A stretch of DNA of 40,510 bases, taken from Verrucomicrobiota bacterium (lineage in GTDB: Bacteria; Verrucomicrobiota; Verrucomicrobiia; Limisphaerales; UBA9464). A program made the position numbers and the translations under genes. The DNA lies in the NCBI GenBank assembly GCA_029865985.1, contig JARXAF010000081.1, positions 1 to 40,510 of the forward strand, written 5' to 3'. Numbering within the stretch: the first letter of the stretch is position 1; each line of letters opens with the position of its first letter. Of this stretch, positions 8,192 to 17,955 are shown piece by piece. The notes under the pieces were generated by a model. It saw only the letters and a program-made list of their open reading frames with translations. It searched no databases and had not been told where the DNA came from.

Positions 8192-8899
8192 GTGGTCAAG
8201 TTGTTTTTGGTATGGGTCGGCGGGTGTCCGTGTGGAAACCCAGCCCGCGTAGATTCTGACAAAAGCCGCTTCCTTGACGCCGATGGGATTGGCAGCGTCT
8301 TTCGGTTGCTGTTCGTAGGCAGCGCTCCCACAAATTCGATGCCCATCGCACCCATGACCCGCACATTGCGCTGGCCTGTCCAAGGAGCCGGCCTGATCCG
8401 ATCTTTAGCTTTCGGTCGGAAGTTCCATGGGCTGCTGGGCCGGATCCATGGGACCTCCGGTCTGTTGTCCGCGACTTTCGGGTTGGGTCGTTTGGCACCT
8501 CCGGCTTCACGGACCCAGGCCGTCACCACGCTGCTGGTGGACGGGGAACACTTGTTGCCCGAGTTTGGTCTTGTTGCTCCGATGCTGAGGTCGCTGAAAC
8601 TGGGAGCCCGCGCAATTCTCCGTGGCGATCGCCCGTTGCTGCTTATTGAGGTTCATCCGCAGTTCCAGCCTCAGTTCGGTGGCAGTGTGTGTCAGGTGGT
8701 CGACTTCTTGTCTCCGATGTATGACCTCGAGGCTTGGGGTTTCAGCCCGGATCGCGATTCCTTGGGATTGTTCCGCAGTTTAACCCGGTATGCCCCGGAT
8801 CGGGGGCGGCGGTTCCCGGACATGGAAACCATGATCACCGCCGCGGCCGCGGCGCTCTTGCCCATTCAGTTTGATCTACTTTGCCGGCCCAAGGGCTGA
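8192..8899 (+). pseudogene. Decayed FkbM-type methyltransferase remnant (C-terminal part)
   Basis: An open frame spans this stretch, but only its last 125 or so codons look like a protein family. From about 8515 the translation reads TTL...LLPEFGLVAP, then LGARAILRGDRPLLLIEVHP and GGSVCQVVDFL, which fits the C-terminal third of FkbM-family SAM-dependent methyltransferases. The acidic DVEGxE motif normally found just before LRGAR is missing in this frame. A shifted frame at about 8580-8597 reads DAEVAE, as if a small indel had broken the motif. The first 320 bases (8192-8510) show no similarity I recognise, and the SAM-binding N-terminus is absent. The stop lies 10 bp before the ABC exporter start. 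It could still be expressed as a short hypothetical protein. Confidence 0.5.
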
Positions 8900-8909
8900 G
8901 CGTGATGCC

Positions 8910-10727
8910 ATGGGAGATTTTCTTCGCCAACTTTGGCCGTTTGTCGCTGCGCACAGGGGGCGTCTCCTAGCGGGCGTGCTCTCGGGTTTGGCCTATGCGC
9001 TGGGCAGTGGGCTTTTGATGTTGGCCATCAAGCTGGTGCTTGAGGCCATTTTCCCGACAGAGGGCGCCCGGGATTTGATGGGCTCCTTCGGGCGTTTGCC
9101 GGCGTTCCTGAAGGATCCTTTGTTGTCGGCTGTGAATTCACTGCGTGTCCAGGCCGACTCCAAGGCGCTGCCGTGGCTCATCGCCAGTGTTCCGTTTTTC
9201 ATGATGCTGCGCGGCGCGGGCGCCTACCTCAGTCTCTACTGCATGACTTGGGTGAGTGTGGCCACCATCCACGATCTCCGCCTGCGCCTCTTCCAGCATC
9301 TGGAAGGGCTTTCGCTCGACTATTTTTCAGAGGCTCGGACCGGCGATCTCCAGTCCCGCCTGATGAATGACACTCAGGCCATCCAAAACTGCGTTGCTCA
9401 GGGTTTTTCTACCGTGTCCCGCGAACCGGCCACGATTATCGGAATCCTGATCTTTCTCATTTCAGTGCAGCCTCAGTTGACGCTGGTGGCCCTGGTGATC
9501 TTCCCGGTGGTCGTGGTTCCGATCGTGGTCTACGGCCGCAAGGTTCGCAAATCCTGGAAAGCGACTCAGATCCACACGGCCGAGCTGAGCAACCTACTGC
9601 AGGAGGTCTTCTCCGGCATCCGCGTAGTGAAGTCTTTCAATCTGGAAAAACCCATGGCCCAACGGTTCCAAGAAACCTCGCGGCGTATCAGTGGCCAATT
9701 CATGCGCTATGTCCGCGGCAGTGATCTGCCCGGCCCGGTGATCGAAGTCTTTGGGGCTATCGGCGTGAGCTTGATGCTCTTCTATGTGATGCGACTTCCG
9801 GTGGGGCAGCGACCCAGCGCCGGCGACTTCACTTCGTTCGTTCTTTCGCTGTTCACGCTCTATCAGCCTATCAAAAATCTGAGCCGTCTCTGGGGTCAAT
9901 TGGAGCAAGGCCGGGCCGCGGGTGAGCGGTTGTTCCCGATTCTGGCCACGTCGAGTTCGGTGGTGGAACCTTCCCAGCCTCGAGCCTTGAGGGCCCAGGG
10001 AGCGACCGTCTCCTTCGAGAATGTCTCGTTCCGATACACCGACCGGCCGGTTCTCGACGGCTTCTCCTTGTCCATCCCGACCGGGTCGCTGGTGGCTCTG
10101 GTGGGGGAGAGTGGTTCTGGCAAGACCACCGTGGCCAATTTGCTGCTGCGTTTTTACGACCCGCAGCTCGGTCATATCCGAATCGGTGGCGTCGATTTGC
10201 GGGAGGTCCGTTCTTCAGACCTCCACGATCAGATGGCGGTGGTGAGTCAGGATACGATGCTCTTCAACGACACGATCCGGGCCAACATCCGCATGGGGCG
10301 TCCTGGGGCCACCGACGTCGAGATCGAGGCCGCAGCCCGGGCCGCCCATGCCGATGCCTTCATCCGCGAAAAGCCCCAGGGCTACGATACGGTGGTCGGA
10401 GAACGGGGTAATTCACTCTCGGGCGGACAGCGTCAGCGCATTGCCATTGCCAGGGCGATCTTGCGCAACTCGCCCATCCTCATTCTCGACGAGGCGACCA
10501 GCGCCCTCGATGCCGAGTCGGAGCGGGCCGTTCAAGCCGCCCTCGAAACGCTCATGGTCGGTCGTACCACCCTGTGCATCGCCCATCGGTTGTCCACCAT
10601 TCAGCGGGCCGACATCATCGTGGCCATGGAGGCTGGACGCATTGTCGAGCAGGGGGCCCACACCGAACTGCTGGCGCGGGGTGGTTTGTATGCCCGTTTG
10701 CATGCCTTGCAGTCGGGCGGTTCGTGA
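8910..10727 (+). CDS. MsbA-like ABC exporter (fused permease and ATPase)
   Basis: This is a 605-residue half-transporter. An N-terminal six-helix ABC type-1 transmembrane domain covers about residues 10-320 and an ATPase domain about 345-600. ATPase motifs are complete: Walker A GESGSGKTT, a Q-loop in VVSQDTMLF, the signature LSGGQRQR, Walker B ILILDEATSALD and the switch histidine in IAHRLST. It would function as a homodimer. The architecture is that of lipid A or lipid-linked-sugar flippases (MsbA family). Neighbouring glycosyltransferases fit such a substrate, but multidrug export cannot be excluded. ATG 8910 was chosen because the transmembrane domain begins directly after it. Confidence 0.92.
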   Translation: MGDFLRQLWPFVAAHRGRLLAGVLSGLAYALGSGLLMLAIKLVLEAIFPTEGARDLMGSFGRLPAFLKDPLLSAVNSLRVQADSKALPWLIASVPFFMMLRGAGAYLSLYCMTWVSVATIHDLRLRLFQHLEGLSLDYFSEARTGDLQSRLMNDTQAIQNCVAQGFSTVSREPATIIGILIFLISVQPQLTLVALVIFPVVVVPIVVYGRKVRKSWKATQIHTAELSNLLQEVFSGIRVVKSFNLEKPMAQRFQETSRRISGQFMRYVRGSDLPGPVIEVFGAIGVSLMLFYVMRLPVGQRPSAGDFTSFVLSLFTLYQPIKNLSRLWGQLEQGRAAGERLFPILATSSSVVEPSQPRALRAQGATVSFENVSFRYTDRPVLDGFSLSIPTGSLVALVGESGSGKTTVANLLLRFYDPQLGHIRIGGVDLREVRSSDLHDQMAVVSQDTMLFNDTIRANIRMGRPGATDVEIEAAARAAHADAFIREKPQGYDTVVGERGNSLSGGQRQRIAIARAILRNSPILILDEATSALDAESERAVQAALETLMVGRTTLCIAHRLSTIQRADIIVAMEAGRIVEQGAHTELLARGGLYARLHALQSGGS

Positions 10728-10832
10728 ATCGGGAGAAGAGGTGATCGGAGACCGACATTGAGCTGGGTCGTGTCAGGCGTTGTTTCGAGCCCTGCCAAAA
10801 TCCAACCCAACGAACCCAATTGTACCGAACCC

Positions 10833-11888
10833 TCAGCGCCGCCACCAACTCCGGCCCGAGGTGGTGGCCGCGGCAGATTCGGGAGCGTCCACCGTCGAGG
10901 TGGCGGCCGGTTCTGGATTACGCCCGGTGAGTTGACGGACCAACAGCTGACTGCGGGCTGCCGTCAGGGCCATGATGAATTCGTCGTAACTGCCGAAGCG
11001 GTCTCCCGGAGTCTTGGCCATGGCCTTGGACAACGCGTCGCTCGTGGCTCGGCTAATGGTCGAAAGGACCTCGCTGGCCGGCCGCAGCGGGATTGCGACG
11101 TGGGCCGCCACTACGTCTTCGACCGTGGGTGCCTCGAAGGGCACATGCCCCGTCAAGGCGTGGTACAAGGTTCCGGCGAGGCTGTAGATGTCGCACAGGA
11201 ATGTATCCCCCTCCTGCCGTACCCGCTCCGGAGCGATGTAATAGGGCGTGCCGAAAATCGGGGCGTAGGCGTCGGTGTCGGCGTCGGCCTTCTTGGCGAG
11301 GCCGAAGTCCACCACCTTGGGTTCGCCGTCGGCACTGAAGAGGATGTTGCCCGGCTTGATGTCGAGGTGCAGCAAACCCCGCTTCAAGGCCGCCTGTAGG
11401 GCTCCAGCCACCTTGATCCCAACGTCCAGCACGTCGAGTTCTGGGAGGGTCTTCTCGGACTCGATCCGACTGTCGAGGCTCCCGGCATCCGCGATCTCCA
11501 TCGCCAGAAAGCGAAGGCCTTCGTGGTAGTCGAAGGTGTAGATGTGGATGATGTTGGTGTGGTTGATCTGGGCGCAGGCACGAGCTTCCACGGCGAAGTT
11601 GTTCACGGCCGCCGGATCCTCGGCGAACTCCTGCTTCATCAGCTTCACGGCCACTTCGCGACCCAGAGCGGTATCCCAAGCCCGGTACACCGTGCCCATG
11701 CCGCCCGAGGCGATCTCCGAGCGTAGCTCATACTGGCGCAGCATCATGGGCATCATCACCGAGGCTTGGCACTTGGTGCAGGCCACCGTGCCCAACGGCG
11801 CGAGATCGCCGGGGATGAACTGCTTGGCCCCGCACGCCGGGCAGGAAACCATCTTCAGGGCCTTTTTCTGGGATGCCGTTTGCTCCAT
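10833..11888 (-). CDS. Soluble serine/threonine protein kinase with N-terminal zinc ribbon
   Basis: This is a 351-residue protein. Residues 16-40 hold two CPAC/CTKC cysteine pairs that would bind zinc, and a Hanks-type kinase domain runs from about 53 to 310. Kinase motifs are the glycine loop SGGMGTVYRA, the ATP-anchoring lysine in VAVKL (K82), the catalytic loop HLDIKPGN (D176), DFG (194-196) and an APE-like IAPER. The usual HRD arginine is replaced by leucine, a change that often goes with activation that does not depend on activation-loop phosphorylation. There is no transmembrane helix or extracellular sensor, unlike PknB-type kinases, so the zinc ribbon or a partner protein probably provides input. 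The tail is Ala/Thr/Ser-rich. The start at MEQTASQ (11888) is preferred to a longer one at 11915. Confidence 0.9.
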   Translation of the reverse strand: MEQTASQKKALKMVSCPACGAKQFIPGDLAPLGTVACTKCQASVMMPMMLRQYELRSEIASGGMGTVYRAWDTALGREVAVKLMKQEFAEDPAAVNNFAVEARACAQINHTNIIHIYTFDYHEGLRFLAMEIADAGSLDSRIESEKTLPELDVLDVGIKVAGALQAALKRGLLHLDIKPGNILFSADGEPKVVDFGLAKKADADTDAYAPIFGTPYYIAPERVRQEGDTFLCDIYSLAGTLYHALTGHVPFEAPTVEDVVAAHVAIPLRPASEVLSTISRATSDALSKAMAKTPGDRFGSYDEFIMALTAARSQLLVRQLTGRNPEPAATSTVDAPESAAATTSGRSWWRR

Positions 11889-11996
11889 GAGTCGCGGGCA
11901 AAGTCTATGCCCCACCGGCCCCGGGACAAGGGCGGTGAAGATTTTTCGGTCAGGTGCCTGTCTGTTGGGTGCCAGCGGCGCTGGACGCAGCGAGTT

Positions 11997-12920
11997 CTAC
12001 TTCTTGGGGTCCAGGTTGGCAGCGAGGTCGGCCTCGGTGATCGTGGATTCCACGCCGCCGGCCGGGACCTCCATTTGCGCCAGCCAGAGCAGGGCGTTGA
12101 GGAAAATCTTCCGTTGGTTCGGATCGCCCCAGTTCTTGTGGGTGTGCCCGCCGGTGAAGCCCATGCCGCGGCCGCCGTCGATACGCTCGTGCACCCACAT
12201 CATGGCCTCGCGCCGACCGGAGGCGGCGACGATGTGCGCGTAGGGTCCTGGCGGGTAGACGTAGGGTCCTTTGCGGACGGCGTCGGACGGAGCGTCTTCG
12301 AGCAACCAGGTGACCGGGCGGCCGTTCTCTGACCAGCGCATGTTGACGTACCATTCGTCACGGGTGGAGAAGGGCTTCACGCCGCGGCTCACCGGGTGGT
12401 TCGGGAAGGTGGTGAACTTCGGGCTCCACATCGGGTTGATGCTGTATTGGTGCTCATAATGCCCGCCGATCCATCGGATCATGGCATCACCGGGGTCGCC
12501 GGCGGGCACCTCGACGCCGTAGTGAGCGAAGCCGAGTCCGGCTCCGCGCGAAGACAACCGATCGATGAAGGCCATGCGCTCCGGTTTGATGGCCGGATGT
12601 CCGCCACCGCCGTCGGCGTAGATGAGCAAGGCATCCACTCGTTCCAAGGCCGCGTTGTCATCGACCGTCTTGCCGCCTTCGACCTTGGTGGGCCAGCCAT
12701 TGGAATACACCTGCACCTCCAAATTCGGCACACCGGCCAGCGCTTTCTGGAACAGCAGGCAACCAGCCCGGAACTCGTGCATGCCGGAGGGATGGCTGGG
12801 ACGTCCGGCGATGAGTGCAATACGTCGGGTCTTGGCGGCGTCCTTGGCCAGCAGGGAGGGGGTTGGCGTCAGCAACAAGGCCACCAGCGCGGCGATGGCG
12901 GCAGGCAGGAATCGATTCAT
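11997..12920 (-). CDS. Secreted ThuA-domain protein
   Basis: This is a 307-residue exported protein with a signal peptide of about 25 residues (AALVALLLTPTPSLLA). It is followed by a ThuA-like domain of the glutamine-amidotransferase-like fold: IALIAGRPSHPSGMHEF near the start, a DALLIYADGGGGHP strand-turn and a GFAHYGVEVP segment. ThuA proteins are linked to trehalose and other sugar utilisation, and in PVC bacteria they are often attached to glycoside catabolism loci; the reaction is not established. It lies 37 bp after the PQQ-dehydrogenase/cytochrome gene in the same direction, so the two are probably one operon. Confidence 0.87.
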   Translation of the reverse strand: MNRFLPAAIAALVALLLTPTPSLLAKDAAKTRRIALIAGRPSHPSGMHEFRAGCLLFQKALAGVPNLEVQVYSNGWPTKVEGGKTVDDNAALERVDALLIYADGGGGHPAIKPERMAFIDRLSSRGAGLGFAHYGVEVPAGDPGDAMIRWIGGHYEHQYSINPMWSPKFTTFPNHPVSRGVKPFSTRDEWYVNMRWSENGRPVTWLLEDAPSDAVRKGPYVYPPGPYAHIVAASGRREAMMWVHERIDGGRGMGFTGGHTHKNWGDPNQRKIFLNALLWLAQMEVPAGGVESTITEADLAANLDPKK

Positions 12921-12957
12921 GAATGTGCGATCAGGGTTTTCGGTGAACTGAATCCGG

Positions 12958-15648
12958 TCAAGGCGTTGTCCACACCACGCGATAGAATTGCACGGCCGCG
13001 TTGGTTGGCAGGGCGATGTCGAGCGAGAGTTCGTGATTGAGGAAGCCGGGTTCGTTGCCGGGGGCGTCCACGGGGCGCCACTCGGGCGAATCCAGCGAAG
13101 CGCTTCCTTCCAATCGCAGGGAGACATTCGCCGGTCGGCGCAGCCGCAGATGCGGGCCCGCAGAGCCGGTTTCCCAGAGTGGACGCCACCGGTTCGCGGC
13201 CAGCGTCGGGTCGGTGTTCCCGAGGAATTCGAGATAATCCGAATTTCCGTCGCCATCCGAGTCGTTGTCTCGCGGCGGCTCGGAGGGATAGGGGATTCCC
13301 GTGTGTTTGCTCAACCAATCGCTGAACGACACCTTGCTGCTCAGGGCTTGGATCCATTGGGTCAGCAAGGCCGCACCCAAGGGGTCGGTTTCGTTGGAAC
13401 CCAAGGGCGGCATGCGCAGGGCATCTTTGCGACTCATGCGGTGGAGGAGGACCGAACGGCCCACATCGCCCGGTGCGATCACCCGTGCTCCGGAGACTCC
13501 CGCCGAATTGAGGACCACGCCATCCACCAGGCCGGCCGCGTCGGTCGGTGTGGTGATCCGGGCGTCCCACAGGCCGCCGCCGAGTCCCCCAGGCTGGTGA
13601 CAGAAAGCGCAGTTGACGTCGAGATAGCGTCGGACTTGCCACTCAAGACTCGTCGGCGATCGGGGGCCGGCCATGGGCGAATCCGGTTCGGAATAGCGGG
13701 GTAGGGTGCGCAGGACTTCGGGCGGATTGCTGAAATAACCGGCGGCCTTCCAGGCAGCGAGTTGTGACTCGGTGCTACCTGCCGCGGTCGTTCGATCTCG
13801 ATGGAGTTGTCGGGTATTGAAGCTCAGAGATCCGCCTGCCTTAGGATTGTGGCAGGTCAGGCATTCGTTTTGGCTGGGGTAGTGCCAGATTTGGTTCCGA
13901 AGCACGTCTCCGTCCCGGATGGGGATCGACTCGTCCTCGCCCGCTTCCGCCACCAAGGTTGCAGTGGTGGGCGAAGTCCATCGGTAGGTCAGTCCGTAGA
14001 CGCCATTGGTGGTGCGTACCAGGAATCGGGTCTCCAGACGACGGCGCGATTCAGGCACGCCGCGGGTGAGTTCGAGTTCGAAATGCTTCATCCACACCGT
14101 GCCGGCCGGGGTAAGCCACGGGGAGTCCTCGGAGAAGGACACGGTCTGTCGGGGCGGCAGCGAGAACCAACGCTGCTTGACGGCGAAGTCGGACCAGAAC
14201 GGCAGATTCACCTCGTAGGCGTCGAAGGCGGGATGGGCCGTGAGACGCGCGGGATCCGTGAATGCGCCCGTCTCCGCAAGGGTCTTCGGGAAGGTCGGAT
14301 CCCCAGACGGGGTGGTCGTCAGGCGCTGGATTTGCCCAGCATTGATGGCCGCGGCCAAGAGTTCTCCATCGCGCGGATCTTCACCGAAGGCGACTCCGAC
14401 ATTCAGGGCTGTCAATCGTTCGACCTGTGGGGGGCCGGAGGGCTGTCTCCGTAGCGACCACACATGCCCTCTTACCGAGTCGGCGAAGATGTAGGCTCCG
14501 TCGAGCGCCGGGATTCGTCGGCCTCGGTAGACTCGCCCGCCGATCACCGAGTTGCCCTGGAAGTTGCCGGTGCCGTGAGCGTAGTTGTAGAGGGCTGGTG
14601 TGTATCGGTGGGCGGCATTGTTCGTGAAATCGGCCGGTGCGCCGGTGCGTGGCCCGGCGACGGGACCCTCCCGGAACGGCCAGCCATGGTTGGCGCCGCG
14701 ACCCGTGACGTGCACCATTTCCCAACGATCCTGGCCGACGTCGCCGACCCACAATTCCCCGGTGACCCGGTCGAAGGACATTCGCCACGGATTGCGCAGG
14801 CCCACCGCCCAGAACTCCGTGCGGACCTTCTTGGGATCGACCGCTTTGCCGAGGAAGTTCGTGGTGCCCACGAAGGGGTTATCGGCCGGGATGGCGTAGT
14901 TGGTGGTGATCATCCAGGCCTCGGCCGGATTGGTCTCATTGCGGTTGGGGAGCAGCGATCCGGGGCGGAAATCCACATCGAGCCGGAGGATGCCGGCGAA
15001 GAGTTCCCGGTCGATGCGCTGGCCGTTTTGGTAGCTGTCGTTGCCACCGCCCTCGTCTCCTAGAGACACATACAGGTAGCCATCGGGGCCGAAGTGCAAG
15101 TCGCCTCCGTTGTGGTTCGGGGCGTCGTCGTACTGAGCGAAGAGCCGGCGCTCCGAGGCGGGATCCGCCTTGTTTGGATCGGTCGCGGAAACCCGGAATT
15201 CACTGAGCACATCATGGGCTGCCAGTACCCCCGACGGTCCGGTACGCATCGTGCGAAAGACGAAGAACCGGCCGTTCTCGGCATACCGCGGATGGAAGGC
15301 CAAGCCCAAGACCCCTTGCTCGCTGCTGGTGAGCAGATTGGTGGTCAGCGCCAAGAACACGCTCCGCGTCGGCATGGCCAAGTTGGTGATGACGATGATT
15401 CGCCCCGTCTTCTCCACAATGAAGAGTCGGTTGGTTTCGCCCGGCGGATGGGTGATGGCCAGGGGTTGCTGGAAGGTCAGTCCCGGGAACGCATCGATAA
15501 ACGTGTAGTTGCTGCGAGGGCGTTGTGCCGGAAGACCGGTGAAAGCGACCCGATCGCCCGCGGCTTGGGCTGCTTCGAAGCCCATCCATCCGCATGCCAT
15601 CCCGAGGAGGTAGGCCCGCAGGAAAACAAACCATCCCGGGGAATTCAT
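12958..15648 (-). CDS. PQQ-type sugar dehydrogenase fused to a diheme cytochrome c region
   Basis: This is an 896-residue exported protein. After a signal peptide (about 1-30), residues 40-445 form a six-bladed beta-propeller of the glucose/sorbosone dehydrogenase type. Visible landmarks are LGLAFHP, NHNGGDLHFGPDGYLYVSLGD, GLRNPWRMSFD, GDVGQ and GANHGWP. The remainder resembles the SO2930-type c-type cytochrome region, with two CxxCH heme motifs: CLTCH (596-600) and CAFCH (680-684). The C-terminal 80 residues form a beta-rich appendage. The likely role is periplasmic oxidation of a sugar or aldose, passing electrons through the hemes to the respiratory chain. Its start is only 101 bp from that of the divergent TonB receptor. 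Confidence 0.88.
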   Translation of the reverse strand: MNSPGWFVFLRAYLLGMACGWMGFEAAQAAGDRVAFTGLPAQRPRSNYTFIDAFPGLTFQQPLAITHPPGETNRLFIVEKTGRIIVITNLAMPTRSVFLALTTNLLTSSEQGVLGLAFHPRYAENGRFFVFRTMRTGPSGVLAAHDVLSEFRVSATDPNKADPASERRLFAQYDDAPNHNGGDLHFGPDGYLYVSLGDEGGGNDSYQNGQRIDRELFAGILRLDVDFRPGSLLPNRNETNPAEAWMITTNYAIPADNPFVGTTNFLGKAVDPKKVRTEFWAVGLRNPWRMSFDRVTGELWVGDVGQDRWEMVHVTGRGANHGWPFREGPVAGPRTGAPADFTNNAAHRYTPALYNYAHGTGNFQGNSVIGGRVYRGRRIPALDGAYIFADSVRGHVWSLRRQPSGPPQVERLTALNVGVAFGEDPRDGELLAAAINAGQIQRLTTTPSGDPTFPKTLAETGAFTDPARLTAHPAFDAYEVNLPFWSDFAVKQRWFSLPPRQTVSFSEDSPWLTPAGTVWMKHFELELTRGVPESRRRLETRFLVRTTNGVYGLTYRWTSPTTATLVAEAGEDESIPIRDGDVLRNQIWHYPSQNECLTCHNPKAGGSLSFNTRQLHRDRTTAAGSTESQLAAWKAAGYFSNPPEVLRTLPRYSEPDSPMAGPRSPTSLEWQVRRYLDVNCAFCHQPGGLGGGLWDARITTPTDAAGLVDGVVLNSAGVSGARVIAPGDVGRSVLLHRMSRKDALRMPPLGSNETDPLGAALLTQWIQALSSKVSFSDWLSKHTGIPYPSEPPRDNDSDGDGNSDYLEFLGNTDPTLAANRWRPLWETGSAGPHLRLRRPANVSLRLEGSASLDSPEWRPVDAPGNEPGFLNHELSLDIALPTNAAVQFYRVVWTTP

Positions 15649-15749
15649 AACGCCAGATTCGGCCTTGGACCCCTCTGCCGCAAGCCTCCAGCAATCTTCC
15701 GCAACCCACCGGCAGCGCCATTCGGTGCCGCCTGACTAGGATTGGGCAG

Positions 15750-17915
15750 ATGAAGTGGATGTTCCAACGTGGTCTGCTGCCGGGATTCGCGCTCTTGGCG
15801 TCGGTCCAGGCCATCGCTGCCGAGTTGTCTCCTGAGGCGGGGGGCACCCTGCCGAAAGTCACCGTGGTCGGAGAATCCGACGCGGACAATGTGGTCACCC
15901 ATCCGTTCCCGGCCGAGGTCGAGGGCACCAAGGTGTATTCGGGTAAGAAGGTCACCGTCTTGGATTTCGATGCGCTCCCGCAAATTCAGAGCGACAACTA
16001 CCGTCAGGCCTTTTCGCAGATTCCCGGACTGATGGTGAGCGAATTGCCCAATGCCAGCTTGTTGAGCCTGGGATACCGGGGCATCGGCGATCCGCATGAG
16101 TCGCAGAACCTGTTGGTGCTCAAGGACGGCATGCCCTTCGTGGTCGATCTCTACGGGTATCCCACGGTGTATTTTGCACCTCCCTTCGAATCGGTGGACC
16201 GGTTGGAGTTCATCCGCGGCGGTGCGTCGCTCATGTACGGGCCGCAACCCTCGGGTGCGCTCAACTACGTGACGCACCAACCGCGCCGGGATCGGCCGTT
16301 TGCCTTGCGCACCCAGCACATCTTGGGCAGCTACGGGCTTTACACCACCCACACCCTCATCGATGGCACCGATGGAAAGCTTGGCTACCTGGTGTCGTTC
16401 GATCATCGCCAGGGCAACAGCTTCCGCCGGCAGAATGGAGATTTTGCGATCAACAGCGGCTCCATCCGCCTGGTGTACGACGCCACGGCCGAGACGCGCT
16501 GGACCTTCGACATGGATGCGACGGCCTCCGATAGCGGAGAGCCGGGCGGGCTCACGCTGAAGTCGGATGCGGGCCTGCTGAATTACTGGAACGATCGTCG
16601 GGCCACCCAGAACCTCTACGACCGGCTACGCATCGAGCGGTACATCCCAAGCGTGGGTCTGGAGCATCGGTGGAGTGATTCTACCCTGATGACCGCGCGG
16701 GCCTGGGGCGGCACCTACGAGCGCCAGTCGCTGCGCCAGCGCAATTCGGGTGGCAGCGCTTTTGGCAATACGGCGAACCTCATCGATTCCAACACCATCA
16801 ACACCCACCGCTATGCGACGTTCGGGGCCGAGACGCGTGTGCGTCACGAGTGGCAGGCGTGGAACAACGACCACACGTTGGTGGGCGGCGTGTCCACCTA
16901 TGCGTCGGATGCTCCCTATGAGGTGGATCGCGGCGCCAGTGTCACAGCGGAGACCGGGACACCCCGGCAGCGCTCTCAGCGCGAGACGGCCGCCGGGAGT
17001 GTTTTCGCCGAGAACGTTTTCCGCTTCGGTCGACTGAGCCTCACTCCGGGATTCCGCGTGGAGAACATCCACCAGTCCATCCGCGAGACGCTGAACCTCG
17101 ACAAGACCACCTCGCCCCTCCTGCGCGACAGCGGGCTGGATACGGTGCCGTTGGGTGCGTTGGGCGCGGCTTACACCTTCAGCCCGGCCGCCGAGCTCTA
17201 TGCCAACCTGAGCCAAGGCTACAAGGCCAAGAGCTACGGCGATGCTGTTCCGCTGGGCAACAACACTGCCGTGAGCAGCACCTTGGAGCCGGGACACACT
17301 TGGACGGCCGAGACCGGTGTGCGGGGGCGTCCGGGCGATTTCTGGAACTACGACCTGAGTGTCTTCCGCATCGATTACGACGACCGTTTCGGCGCCGTGA
17401 CCGCGGCTGGGATTACGCGCTATGAAAATGTCGGTCGCTCGGTGAATCAGGGCGTCGACGCCGCCACCGAACTGGATCTCATCGGCTTGTCCGACCGCTT
17501 GCATGGCACCGAGGTTGGCAAATATTGGGGGGCCTTGAGCGTTTACGGCAACGTGTCGTGGTTGGATGCCGAATTCGTCTCCGGTCCGCTCCACGGGCTG
17601 ACTCCGCAATACGCCCCGGACCACATCATTCGTACCGGGCTCATTTACCGCCTGGGTCGTCGGGTGAAGGTGGCGTGGTTGGGTACCTTCGTGGACAACC
17701 ACTTCGCCAACGACAACAACACGGCCGACTTCCGTATCCCGGGCTACACCGTGTGGGATCTCACCGCCGAGTGGGAATTCTGGCCTGACCGGGCCCGCCT
17801 GTTCGGTGGCCTGAACAATGCCTTCGATCGGCAGTACTGGTCGCGCGTCCGAGCCAACGGCATCGATCCGGCGGTGGGTCGCAACGTGTACGCCGGCCTG
17901 TCGTTGCAGTTCTGA
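15750..17915 (+). CDS. TonB-dependent outer-membrane receptor (FecA-like)
   Basis: This is a 721-residue protein with a signal peptide (about 1-23), then a plug domain and a 22-strand barrel. The plug shows the standard pattern: a QIPGLMVSE segment, YRGIGDPHESQNLLVLKDGMP, VDRLEFIRGGASLMYGP and GALNYVTH. The barrel ends with a terminal phenylalanine in LSLQF, as required for outer-membrane assembly. The plug is most like the ferric-citrate receptor type, but in this context a sugar or oligosaccharide ligand is possible. No TonB-box sequence can be assigned with confidence. It is divergently arranged with the PQQ dehydrogenase fusion, which could share a bidirectional promoter region (15649-15749). 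Confidence 0.92.
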   Translation: MKWMFQRGLLPGFALLASVQAIAAELSPEAGGTLPKVTVVGESDADNVVTHPFPAEVEGTKVYSGKKVTVLDFDALPQIQSDNYRQAFSQIPGLMVSELPNASLLSLGYRGIGDPHESQNLLVLKDGMPFVVDLYGYPTVYFAPPFESVDRLEFIRGGASLMYGPQPSGALNYVTHQPRRDRPFALRTQHILGSYGLYTTHTLIDGTDGKLGYLVSFDHRQGNSFRRQNGDFAINSGSIRLVYDATAETRWTFDMDATASDSGEPGGLTLKSDAGLLNYWNDRRATQNLYDRLRIERYIPSVGLEHRWSDSTLMTARAWGGTYERQSLRQRNSGGSAFGNTANLIDSNTINTHRYATFGAETRVRHEWQAWNNDHTLVGGVSTYASDAPYEVDRGASVTAETGTPRQRSQRETAAGSVFAENVFRFGRLSLTPGFRVENIHQSIRETLNLDKTTSPLLRDSGLDTVPLGALGAAYTFSPAAELYANLSQGYKAKSYGDAVPLGNNTAVSSTLEPGHTWTAETGVRGRPGDFWNYDLSVFRIDYDDRFGAVTAAGITRYENVGRSVNQGVDAATELDLIGLSDRLHGTEVGKYWGALSVYGNVSWLDAEFVSGPLHGLTPQYAPDHIIRTGLIYRLGRRVKVAWLGTFVDNHFANDNNTADFRIPGYTVWDLTAEWEFWPDRARLFGGLNNAFDRQYWSRVRANGIDPAVGRNVYAGLSLQF

Positions 17916-17955
17916 ATCCAGTAGGGACGGTGCCTCACCGACTGCGTACTCCGGC

